Assembly: GCA_001643675.2 (NCBI GenBank)
Contig: LSRY02000018.1
Location: forward strand, 992,001-1,056,000
DNA length: 64,000 bases
DNA from: Monocercomonoides exilis
Lineage: Eukaryota; Preaxostyla; Oxymonadida; Polymastigidae
Reading direction: 5' to 3'
Below the pieces are notes generated by a model. The model saw only the letters and a program-made list of their open reading frames with translations. It did no database searches and was not told where the DNA came from. Shown here one piece after another: positions 31,228 to 42,290 of this stretch. Positions within the stretch are counted from its first letter, which is position 1, and every line of letters starts with the position of its first letter. The position numbers and the translations under genes were made by a program.

Positions 31228-32392
31228 TCACGACTCAGACGCTTCTTCTGTTTGCTTTTCTTTTTCTTTTTCTTTTTCTTCTTTTATAGTTAAATCCTCT
31301 CCCCTTTTAGAGCACAGTTCTTTTATCTTCTGATTCTCTTCAATCAATTCTATTATCGCATCGCTTGTCAGAGGAACGTACTTGCGCCTAACTTCTGGAT
31401 CGCTTTTCTCCATAATGAAAACGAGCTCGCTTACCGTTGTTTCAAATGGAAGCTCACCAGTTGAAATAAAATCATCTATTGTATACATTTCACTAGTGGA
31501 TTGAGTTGATGGCAACAAAGAGGAGGATGACGAAGAAGAAGCAGCTGTAGGCTCCTCTTCGCAACATTCCTCTTTTTCATTTTCATTGGCATGCTTTGTT
31601 GCTGGGCGTTTTATCCATTTCAACAGTTGGCGTGATAGATCGAGAATTTGTTCCGAATGAATCGAAAGTGATATTTCTTGAGTCGCAATAGAAGCTCCAT
31701 CTGCTGAAAGATGTTGTGGCTCAGCTGAAATACTCAGATTGTGCATTGTAACATTGGGGAAAAGTCGACGAACAAGTTGTTGAGGAGCAGGATCATTGCA
31801 TTCGTAAAAGATTAAATGCGTATTAACATTTGTTACTGGACGAGTTTGACGAGCGAAATAAGCAGAATTTGTTCCACATGGATTTATGAGGAAAATTGTA
31901 TCTAAGGATTTTGAAAATTCTTTATCTGCAAGCATTTTCACTAAGGGGACAAATCCATTGCAAAAGCAAAATAAAACTGTCTTTTCTATGCGAAGCTTTT
32001 CAACAAATCGAAGAAGAGGTTTTGCTAAAGGACCAGGAAATTGATTTGATAGTTCCATGTCACAATGCTTTGCTAAAGATTGATATTCGACCAAGAAACA
32101 AGGCGGGCAATTTGAAGCTTCTTCTGATGGGAGTGAAGAAAGATAGAGATTCAAAAACAAAGGAAGTACGGATCTAACAGTCGATAAATTCTCCTTCTCT
32201 TTATCATCGAATCCACACAAAGCTAACAGTCCAACTGGAGTTAAGCCTATGAAAAATTAAAAGTATTTAATAAAATTGTTTCACACAATTTCAAAGATGA
32301 GAGGAATCGATAAAAAATAAAAGATGCATACCTTTTCTTGGTAAAAATTCTTGTGCGATGACTTTTGCAGAAACGCTTTCTTGATAAGACAT
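31228..32392 (-). CDS. Unidentified 359-residue protein, possible alpha/beta-hydrolase-like core
   Basis: Exon 1 is 32332-32392 and exon 2 is 31228-32246, joined by an 85-nt GTATGC...TAG intron (AAA G|GC TTA, phase 1), giving MSYQESVSAK ... LPRKGLTPVGLLALCGF. The middle alternates strand-like and helix-like segments (EKTVLFCFCNGFVPLVKML, LDTIFLINPCGT, NTHLIFYECND), which recalls an alpha/beta-hydrolase fold. However, the expected nucleophile elbow G-x-S-x-G reads F-C-N-G-F, so I do not claim activity. Ser-rich linker near residue 270 and a Lys/Glu C-terminus. Its start codon lies 131 bp from that of the divergent kinase gene. Confidence 0.7.
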
Positions 32393-32523
32393 TAAAATTA
32401 AAATATTTATTCTATATTTTTGTAAAGGGTATGTAACCTTAATCATCTAAAAATTCACCTTATTTTAACTCTGGAATTTCTTTGCTTATTTTAGAGAGAT
32501 TGGAGAAATCTCAATCTGTCTAA
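32393..32523. promoter_or_regulatory. Presumed bidirectional promoter (131 bp)
   Basis: The only DNA between the divergent start codons of the 359-residue protein and the ATG1/ULK-like kinase. AT-rich; no named element can be assigned. Confidence 0.4.
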
Positions 32524-34460
32524 ATGTCTATTGAAGATGCGCAACTTCTATATAATTTGAGATACACGGTTTGAAAGCTTTTTTTGAGTTTTATGGTATT
32601 TCTTGTATTTGTCTTTTGACAGGGAATAAAACATTTAGGTTTTCTTTCGATAGAGTACTTTGATTGTAATTATAATTTTTTTAATGATTTTTGAAATTAG
32701 GTTCTGGAAGTTTCGGAACGTGTGATTTACTTGATTGATAATATAATTTAATTTCTTATTTTTCATAACAGTGTTTTTCTAGGAAATACTCAAGCTGGAG
32801 AAGTTCGAGCCATTAAAATTTTAGATCAGAAAGGCTTTACAGCAGGAGAACAGCAAGCTTTGATTGTTCTTTCTCAGTTATGATAATTTCTTTCTTTTTT
32901 GTGATATTTTTAAATTTGATCCAATAATTTTTTTAGAGTGACATGCCCCTATATCATGAAAGTTTATGAAATCATTCAACATGGGAATAAAGTGGTTCTG
33001 GAAATGGAATATGCAAATGCAAAAGTTTGCATTTCTTATGTTTTTTTAAGAGTGATGCATGCTTTTTAAGTCACTGGAATATGTAGTCAAACCAAAAATA
33101 CCACTTTCAGCAGAGGAATCAATTTATTATTTAGAGCAAATACGTTTGAGATATCTTTTACAAATGTTTTTTTTCGATTTTTTTTTTGAATGATATGAAT
33201 TTCATTTTTCAGTCGAAGGAGTTGCTGTTCTTCATTCACACCATTTGCTGCATCGGTATGGCTTTATTATTTCAATAAAAATGAACTTTCAATAATTTGA
33301 AAAAATGTGTTAAATATCCAATTGATATTTTTATTTTTTCCCCTTTTTTTTTAGTGATCTCAAGCCGGATAATATTCTTCTCCACAAGCCAAATCCAACC
33401 TCCCCGCCTGTTGTGAAGATATCTGATTTCGGGTTAGCTCGCCAGCTTAAGCCAGGCGAAATGGCGATGACGCAATGCGGGTGTGTGTGTTGTGTGAATG
33501 GACGAGTTTGAGGGGGAAATAAAAGTTGTATAATAAAAGAAAGATAGAAAGAAAAACCAAGAAAGAAAAAGAAAGAAAGAGAAGTTTGAAGGAAAAAGAA
33601 AAGGAGAGAATAAAATCATTACATGTTGCTCTTTATCTTTTGATTTGATAATGAATTTATTTCTAAAATTCGTAATATGCTGAAGAAGCTCATTGATACT
33701 ATTTTTTCCATTTTTGAACATATTTATTAATATTTCAATGAAAATCGATTCTTTTCAGAACACCGCTTTACATGGTATGGCAATCATCTTTTTTTCAAGC
33801 ATTGATAAGAATTCTCAAATCACCGTCATCTTTATCATTATGCTTCTATTTCTCTTTCCATTTTTATATATTCTTCTATTCTTTCATCTGTCTTTATCTT
33901 TATCTTTATTTCTCTCTTTTTCTTTTTTTAACTTTTTATTTATTTATTTATTAATTTCTTTCTTTCTTTCTTTATTTCTATTTATTTATTTATTTTTTCC
34001 CTCTCTCAGTCTCCAGAAGTGTATTTGGAAGGCCTTCCATTCAACGAGAAGACAGATGTGTGGTCTGTCGGAGTCATCTTCTACCAGCTCCTTTCAGGCA
34101 CCCTCCCTTTCCCTGCTCATTCTCCTTCTCATCTGATGAAGTATGCAACATTTAAAATAAATAAATAAATAAATAAATAAATAAAATAAAATAAAATAAA
34201 TGATTGCTTTGAAAAAAAAAAAGGGAGGGGGAAAAAATATTAACTAATTCTTCCTTTACAAAATTAGTTCACTTCTTTTTTTTAAACTTTCATTGATTTT
34301 TTTTTCATTTTTTTTTTACTATTCATTCACAATTTAATCACACCTTTTTTTTCTTACTGCATAATTTTCATTCATTTTTCATAACGTTCATTTCCTATCA
34401 TCATCATCATCATCTTCTTCTTCTTCTTCTTCTTCCTCTTCCTCCTCTTCTTCTTCTTCT

Positions 34461-34492
<32 letters not shown>

Positions 34493-37402
34493 CTCTTCCT
34501 CTTCTTCTCCTTCATCTTTCTTATCCTCCTCATGCATCATCCTCTTTTATCAATAAACCTATTTGCTCACTCACTCAAACTCTCATTCGTTCATTCATTC
34601 GTTCGTTCATTTAATTAATCAATCAATCAATCGGTACTTCCTTCCTTCCCTCTTTCTTTTCTAACTCGTTCTCTTCTTCTCTCTTTCTCTTTCTCTTTCT
34701 TTCTTTCTCTCTTTCTCTCTCTCCCTCTCTCCTTCCTCCTCCTCAGACTTCTCGCCCGCCCCCATCCACCCATCCCCAACATCACCCCAGAGTGCTCAGC
34801 ACTTCTCGAAGCAATGCTCAAAAAGAACCCCGCCGAACGGCCGTCTGCGAGCGAACTGCTTCAGTATCCTCTTTTTGTGGAGAGGAGAAGAAAGAGAGAG
34901 ACAGAGCAGCAGAGGGAAATGATGCAGATTCTGAGGGAAATCGACGAGGAGGAGATGAAAAGCGAGAACGAGCTGCTGAAAAGAGACGATGGCGCTGAGA
35001 GGCAGAGCGGGTCGCAATGTTCTTCTGCTTCTGCTTCTGCTTCTGCTTCTGCTTCTGCTTCTGCTTCTGCTTCTGCTTCTTCTTCTTCTTCTGCGGCTGC
35101 TGTTGCTTCTGCTACTTCTTCGAATGCATCTTCTTCTTCTTCTTCTTCTTCTCCATCTTCCAATCAGCTTTCGCTTAATCCATACTCTCCATCATCATCA
35201 TCTTCTTCCTCTTCTTCATTTCCTTCTGGAATAAATGCAGCATATGGCTCATCTTTCACCGCCAACTCGCTTCAAACCCCATCTCCCACAGCTCCTGTTA
35301 TGTCTGCCCAAAGACAAGGAATAACAACAGCAACAACAGCAACAGCTGCAACAACAGCTGCAGTTACTGCTGCTTCTGCTGCTGCATATCCAAATCGTTC
35401 AGCTTATCCTTCTGCTTCAAATACTTCACATGTGTCTAATGTTTCGAATGTATCTAATTTATCCAATGTTTCCAATGTTGTTAATCCGGTTGGAACACGC
35501 CCCACACAGCACTTGTCCCCATTCTCCCCTTATCCACAACAACTGTCACCCCTCAGCCCTGCTATGAATCGACTTCCACTGCAATCACAGCCAAAATTAC
35601 TATCACTGCCCCCATCTTCTCAAACAACACAAAATATCCAGACGCTAAATATTCAGACTATGCGCATTATGCCTCCTTCTCATCCTTCCCATACTTCCCC
35701 TCCTCTGCCTGCTAAACTCTCTTCTCTTCCTCCTTCTTCTCCTCCACCAGCTGTTGTAAAGCCCTTCCGCTTTGTCTACAACCCGTCTTTCCTTCCGCAG
35801 CTTCTCCAGCCCCCTCGTTTCCTGTACAATGAAGAGTCGTATTCACAGACAATTGAGGCTGTTTTCCGCCTCATCTCCTTTTTCAAAGAGAATGCGCTGT
35901 TTGCAGACGAGCTGGCGGTGGTGTCGGTGCTTCTGAGGCACTCAGGAGTGAATGGGATGATTGAAGATCCAGGGGCATCAGCAGCTGAAACAGCACAGTC
36001 CAGTTCAAATCAGATGGATGCAGAGAGGATGAGGCAGAGGCAGAGGCAGAATGAGCCTGCTGGTGGTGGTGGCGGAGGAGGATGCGCGCAAACTGGAGAG
36101 GTTAATAGGAAAGTGCTGAACAGGATTGCATATTCGTGCTTGTCAACAGTCACAGAAATCAAAGAGAAGGCAGAAAAAGCAGAGAAAGAAAGGAGAGAAA
36201 GGAAAGAGAAAAGAGAGAAGAATGAGCAAAAGATGCAGCATGACTTGACTGAAATGAAGGCAGCATCCGCTGGCCAATCAGATCATTCTTTGTCTCCTCA
36301 AGCACCCCTCCAAAACACTCCTGTAAGTCATTTTCCACCTCATTCACAGCAATTACTTCAACAACAACAACCACAGTTACAGCCACAAGCAACCCAGAGC
36401 CGGATAATCCCTCCTCCTCTTCCTTCTCACCCTCCTCCTCCGCTTCCGAAGGTGCCTCCCCCAAACATGACAGCATCTCCTGTGACGAATGCTGCTCACG
36501 CTCCTGCACAGTTTTCTATTCCATCTTTCACACACAACACTCTTTTCCCTCCGCCTCCTCCACACACAACCACTGCACATTCACCTGCCTCTTCCTCGCC
36601 AGCATCGCCACAATTTGCAAAGCAAACACAATTGCCCCACACACCACACACACAACACACGCCACCACAGCAGCCAGTCAGCTCAGCCGCTCCTTCATCT
36701 GCATTGTCTTTCTCTCCTTTCACAATGCTCCCTCCAGCTCCACACACTCCTCCCACACCCTCAACACATCCTGCATTCCCCATTCCACCCCACCCGCTTT
36801 CTGCTTATGAGTGTCTCTCTTCTGTCGTCCACCGCTGTTTACGCGGGCCAGCGGTGCTTCTGTACCACGCCACGCGCTATGCTCCTTTCTGGCGCCCGCT
36901 CACGAAGCAGCTGTGGGACGATATCGACTCCCTCTCGTGGATTGAAGAATTCCCTGCTTTTCCTCCGCCTCCTCCGTCTTTCCAGTCACTTTTTCCTGAA
37001 GGAAGTAGCACTGAGCAGCATGAAAATCCAACGTATGTAATCAATTTCCCTCCAAATGCTGTACCTCCTCCGAATATTTCCCGCAGCCATCGCATCACAG
37101 AGACGCAGCTGAGGCGGGCAGCTGTTGTGAAGCAAGGGTTTCTGCTGTATTTGTTTCTTGCGCAAGTGCCGAAGTTGGAAGAGAATGTGTCGTTTATCAT
37201 CAGAGGAAGTGAAAGTGAAAGTGAAAGAGAAGAGGGAGAAAAGAAAGGAGAGGGAGACAAAGAGGAAGGATCGGATCACAAGACAGCAAAAACGAGGAGA
37301 ATTAATGCGTGTTGTGCAATTATCCGTATTAATAGGCAGACAATGGAAGCGTGTGCTGGCAGAGCACTCAACATGTATTTGAATGCATTTATCAGCACTT
37401 AA
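32524..37402 (+). CDS. ATG1/ULK-like serine/threonine protein kinase with long disordered tail
   Basis: Eleven exons: 32524-32568, 32623-32638, 32701-32719, 32772-32876, 32937-33024, 33071-33143, 33213-33255, 33355-33480, 33759-33774, 34010-34140, 34747-37402 (1105 residues). All phases agree. Kinase landmarks: LGSGSFGTVFLG (P-loop), RAIKIL (ATP Lys), LEMEYANAKSLEY (hinge), LLHRDLKPDNILLH (catalytic loop), ISDFGLAR (DFG), CGTPLYMSPEVYL (activation/APE), TDVWSVGVIFYQLLSG and NPAERPSASELLQYPLF. The CGTPLYMSPE segment and overall order favour the ATG1/ULK group (autophagy initiation) over NEK or CAMK, with moderate certainty. Everything after residue about 250 is Ser-, Pro-, Gln- and Thr-rich, with one structured island near AYECLSSVVHRCLRGPAVLL that I do not recognise. 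Three exons are only 16-19 nt. Confidence 0.85.
34403..34510 (+). repeat. (CTT)n/(CCT)n-rich tract in kinase intron 10
   Basis: Imperfect CTT/CCT trinucleotide array inside the 606-nt intron 34141-34746, the longest intron of the gene. Further pyrimidine-only stretches (CTTT, CTCT) lie at 34637-34745 up to the CAG acceptor. Confidence 0.7.
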
Positions 37403-37707
37403 AAATGACTTTATTTTTCTTATTTTTTAATTTTTTTATATTTTTGCTTTTAAATATAATGATTCGAGGATTCTTGAAATAAAGTTTGAGCATTTTCTTT
37501 TCTTTTCTTTAGACATTTTCATATCTTTTATTTTAGTGTTTTTTGCTTTATTTGAGAGAATTTCAAAAACAATAGGAATAAACTTTTAGTTTTTAACACA
37601 AAAAATGCACAAAAAGGATGTAGATAATTTAGACATTTCAAAAGCTTGGATATCAAATAAAGCATAAAGTAATTATACGTTTTCATTCTGGAAATTAAAT
37701 CAAAAAA

Positions 37708-37941
37708 AAATAAGAAGAAGAAGAAGAAAGAAAAAGAAAAAGAAAAAGAAAAAGAAAAAGAAAAAGAAAAAGAAAAAGAAAAGAAAAGAAAAAGAAAAAA
37801 AGAAAGAAAAAGAAAAGTAAAAGAAAAAGAAAAAGAAAAAGAAAAAGAAAAAGAAAAAGAAAAAGAAAAAGAAAAAGAAAAAGAAAAAGAAAAAGAAAAA
37901 GAAAAAGAAAAAGAAAAAGAAAAAGAAAAAGAAAAAGAAAA
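37708..37941 (+). repeat. (GAAAAA)n hexanucleotide array
   Basis: About 230 bp of nearly uninterrupted A-rich hexamer repeats in the spacer between the kinase and LSG1 genes. One strand is pure purine over the whole tract. Confidence 0.92.
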
Positions 37942-38232
37942 TACGCCTTTTTTAACTTATGCTATAAACATCATAAATGTTTTTTGCAACAACTATGAAT
38001 CAATGAGATTTTATTTCTTTTTTCTTTTTGAATTTTTTATAATTATTGTGTGTTTTAAAGCACAAGGAAAAAGAAAACACTGTTCATTTTGTCCCAGAAC
38101 TGATGAAAAGTTCAAATTATTATTTTATTTTCAAAAATTTCTTTTAGAGAAATACAAAAAAGTTTTCGGATCCCCATTGAATGATCTATCACATAAAAAA
38201 ATAACATTTGATCATTTCCCAAACTTTAAGTA

Positions 38233-41200
38233 ATGTCAGATTTATTAGGAAAAGCAATTCGCAAGAAATTAGGTACACGAACGCATAAGGTAGCTCATGG
38301 CGGTGGGGTATGCTGCAATATTTTATGGAGATGAAATGTATCATGCTTTCTTTTTTTTCAATTTACTTACTAAGCGTCATACTGTTGATCTTCTTGATTC
38401 AACAGATGAGAGACAAAATCAATTAAAATCTATTATGGAGAGAAATGCCATCGATGAATTTTTGGTAACTTCGCAGATGGCAGGAAGAAGCGTATGCATG
38501 ATATTTTTTCATGTCTTTTAACAGAATTCTTTAAAGTTTGAAGCGACAAAAGACAAAGTGAAAATTATAAACTCTTCTAATGTTGTAGGTCATTCCATTT
38601 ATGGAGCATCAACTCTTTTTGAGTTGGGACAGGATATGGAAGAGCTTAGTAAAGGTCTTTCAATTCCAAGACGCCCATCTTGGACAACGGCTATGACTGC
38701 AGAAGATTTAGAGAGATCTGAAGGAAAGGCATTTTTAGAATGGAGAAGAAATCTAGCTAAGTTTGTAATTTATTCGATTTTTTTGCACAATGTGCATTTT
38801 TTACCCCAACTATAAAGAATTGAAGAAGATTCAAAAAGTAGATTAACACCATTCGAAAAAAATATTGATATTTGGAGGCAACTGTGGCGCACAGTTGAAA
38901 ACAGTTCCGTTTTGTTAATTGTGTGTTTATTGTTTTTAGCATTGAAAATGAAAATTTTTAAATGTTTTTTTATTGTGCGAAATTCCTATCTTAATGCTTG
39001 AATTTGCTGATAGATTCTTGATGCACGAAATCCTCTTGCATTCAGATGTCTTGATTTGGAGACATATGTGAAGGAGGCGGATGTCGGATGTGAAGCTGAT
39101 GGAAAGCCTCTTGTAAAAGAGAATCGAGATTTCTTATTAGTTTTAAACAAGGCGGATCTGTTGACAGAAAGCGAAAGGTTGATTTTTCATTTTGTATTTG
39201 TTTATACGAGAGTGATTATTAATTGAACTTTATTTTTATTATAATTATAATAATTATTTGTAAATATTTTTCTTGCAATTCGCAACAAACATAGAAAAGC
39301 ATGGGCGAGCTATTTTGAGAAAGAGAATGTGAATTTCGTTTTCTTCTCAGCTGTCGAACAAGCAGGAGAAGTTGTGTCGAACGACGAAGGAGCAGCCAAA
39401 GGAGCAGAACACAAGGCATCAAAGGGTGATGCATATGGCGTTTCAGGTGAGGGGATAAGCCTGCTGTCGAAAAGAAGGAAGAGGAAGCAGCAGAAACGGA
39501 AAGGAAGAGGAGGAAGAGGAAGAGGAGGGAAAGAAGAAGCAATGGAAGAAGAAAAAGATGCAGAAGCAGAAGCAGGAGAAGAAGCAGAAGAAGAAGAGAA
39601 AGACGAAGAAGAGAATTCAGAAGGCAAAACAGGAGAATCGAAGCCAGATTCAGATGAAGCCAAAGAGCAGAGCAAGACAGAAAATATTGAAACAAAAGAA
39701 GAAAACAAAGAAAACAAAGAAGATAAAGAAGAAAAAGAAGGAAAAAGCGAAAAAGGTGCATCAAAGAGTGATAGCGATGCATCTTCTTCTTCTTCTTCTT
39801 CCTCTTCCTCTTCTTCTTCCTCTTCTTCTTCCTCTTCTTCAAAAACAGAACAAAAACCAGTTGAGAAGACAACAAAAGGCACCAAATTGGAAAGTTGGAT
39901 GTTGTACAACCGGAAAGATCTGCTGAGGCTGATGAGAGAGCGTTTCTTTGAAAAGGGAAGGGTGGGAGAAGTAGGAGAAGATGGTGTGATTGGAGTGGGA
40001 AGCGAAGAGAAAGAGGAGGATGAAGAAGAGAATGAAAAGGAAGAGAAAGGGAAAAGAGGGAAAAGTTCGAAACAGAATGAAGATTCAGAAGAAGAAGATG
40101 ATGACGACGAAGACTTGGTTCACTTTGAAGATGAAGAAGAGGAGCGGAAGGCGAAAGAAGAGCTGCTGAAGAAGAAGAGGAAGGAGAAGTATTTGTGTGT
40201 GGGGATGATTGGATATCCTAATGTGGGGAAGTCAAGTGTGTTGAATGTGCTAATGAAGAAGAAGTGCGTGGCAACTGGCTCAACACCAGGGAAGACAAAA
40301 CATATGCAGACACATTGGCTGAGGTTCAGCGAGCAGGAGCTGGAGGAAGACGGAGAGGAAGAAGGAGAAGAAGAAGAGGAAGGAGAAGAAGAAGGAGAAG
40401 AGAAGAAAAAGAAAAAAGATTCATCGTCATCATCATCCTCTTCTTCTTCTTCATCAAAATCCCATTCCAAGCCCAAATCCTCTGACGGCATTAAGTCTCT
40501 GATGCTTCTCGACTGCCCAGGGCTTGTCTTTCCCTCGTGGCGCACCACAGCTGCTGACATGATCTGCGATGGCATCTATCCCATTGACCAGATGCGCGAC
40601 TTCTCAGAAGCAATGGCTTTGATTGCGCTCCGCATTCATCCTGTCACGCTGGAGTCTGTCTATGGGATTAGGCTGTCGTATACACACGACCCGTTCTATG
40701 ATGCGATGTACAAGGTGGTGGATGAAGATGGGAGTGCTGGTGGAACTTCATCATCATCATCATCTTCTTCTTCTACAACTGCTTCATCTTCATCTTCATC
40801 ATCATCATCATCATCATCATCATCTACTTCTGCTAAGCCTCCTTCATTGAAAGTGCTGATTGACAGAGGAAGAGAAATCAGCAGTGCATTTGCCATCATC
40901 CGAAGCTTCATGTCATCTTATGGGCTACCTGACCAGTCAAGAGCTGCTCGTCTTATTCTGAAAGATTATGTTAATGTGTGCATTCATTTAATTAACTTTT
41001 TCAATTTTTTTTTTTTTTTTTTTTTTAATTGAACATTTTTAATATTTCTATTTTCTTTTTGCAATTTCTTTTTTCATTTAATTCAAAAATAATAAAAATT
41101 TCCGCTTTCTTTTTCAACTATTCATTTTTTTTTCTTCAGGGCCGGCTTCTGTATGTGCATCATCCACCAGGTGTAGTGCTTCGGCGTGTGTGCTACATAA

Positions 41201-41448
41201 AGAAATCAAAGAGAGGAAAAGAGCTGGAAGAGAATCCTCAGATTGACAGATCTCAGCCAGGGGCAGATGGCAAGAGATATACCGCAGAAGACGTGCCTCC
41301 TCCAAAGGGATCGAAAAGAGAAAGAAGGAAGAACAAGAGGAAAGGGAAAGACAAAGTGAAGGAGAAGGATATTGTAGGGATGCACGGGCAAACATTTATT
41401 AAAGGGCCAATGGCTCTTGTGTCTGAAAAGACGAGATATGGAGGATAA
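38233..41448 (+). CDS. LSG1: LSG1 large-subunit GTPase (circularly permuted), with acidic and Ser-rich insertions
   Basis: Seven exons: 38233-38307, 38375-38491, 38525-38760, 38818-38920, 39014-39177, 39295-40975, 41140-41448 (894 residues). LSG1 releases the export adaptor NMD3 from cytoplasmic pre-60S ribosomes. GTPase motifs occur in permuted order typical of the YlqF/LSG1 family: LVLNKADLL (G4, about residue 222), GYPNVGKSSV (G1, about 537), STPGKTKH (G2), LLDCPGLVFP (G3, about 637). The N-terminus (KLGTRTHKVAHGGGRHTVDL) and IPRRPSWTTAMTAEDLERSE are also family-specific, and the C-terminus GRLLYVHHPPG closes it. Unusual: about 300 residues of Glu/Lys then Ser repeats separate G4 from G1; a second acidic plus Ser block splits G2 from G3, and a third Ser run follows G3. 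Normal LSG1 is about 650 residues. Confidence 0.94.
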
Positions 41449-41631
41449 ATATTATAATTATTATCTTAAAGTTTAGGAATTAAGTCTTTTTTATCTTCAT
41501 ACACAAATTTGCTCTCCTTATATATAGGAGAAAATAAGTCCTAAATTGATATTAAATAACGCTATTTTTATTGAAAATTAAAACCAAAAACAATAAATTC
41601 AGTTGAGATGAAGCGTTATAAATATGATTTC

Positions 41632-42187
41632 CTAAGATTTCTTTTTTTGTTGTGGTTTCCTTTCTTCCCTCTTGTGTTTGAGCTATTAAAAAAGATGAAA
41701 ATGAAACAATGAAATATAAAAAACATTTTAATCACTCGAAACATACGAATTGATGAAGTCTTGCTTGAGCAAGTTCTTTTTCAGAATCACTCATTTTTGT
41801 TGGTTCAGGATCAGCAAATCTTTTTCCTCTTTCAACCGATTTAACTTTTTGTCCGCACCCATGAATTTCGGGCAATCTTTCATTTTATATGCAACAAAAA
41901 ACCGGCAATTCATAAAACAATAAAAATGTGAATCAACAAACAAATGTTTTGAGCAATAGCGTCGATTGCAATATGGACAAAGGAGCAAATACAAGGGATT
42001 TCCTTGAGTGCATTTACTAAATTTGCAGTGATTCATTTCTGCCAAAATTGCTTCCTCCCTGAAATATCATCTTTACGTGCATAAAAACGGTTGAAAATTC
42101 AAACTCTTCTGATGTAAGCTTTGATTTTCCTTTCTTCTTTTTATTTATTGTTGTTCTTGTTTTTGAAATAGTTACAGTTCTGCTCAT
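41632..42187 (-). CDS. Small AN1-type zinc-finger protein (IGHMBP2/ZFAND-like)
   Basis: Four exons on the minus strand: 42105-42187, 41942-42058, 41747-41876, 41632-41682 (126 residues). Introns are 46, 65 and 64 nt and all phases match. The AN1 finger reads CKFSKCTQ ... LLLCPYCNRRYCSKHLLPEI|HGCG, with Cys/His spacing closest to the AN1 finger at the C-terminus of IGHMBP2. The tail (MSDSEKELAQARLHQF then KHKREERKPQQKKK) is also reminiscent of that group. Intron 2 interrupts the finger between KHL and LPEI and happens to be open in one frame, so ORF-only annotation would give a false C-terminus. Likely a ubiquitin- or nucleic-acid-associated accessory protein, by family analogy only. Confidence 0.86.
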
Positions 42188-42290
42188 TAAATGATTTTTT
42201 ATGATTATAAAACCAAAATATTATTTTTTAAGAAATATTTTATTGAAATAAATAAAACAAAAATATGAAATAAAGACATAATCAACATAT

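Noticed and set aside
37708-37941. CRISPR-like or satellite array
   Set aside because: A simple hexanucleotide microsatellite with no spacers.
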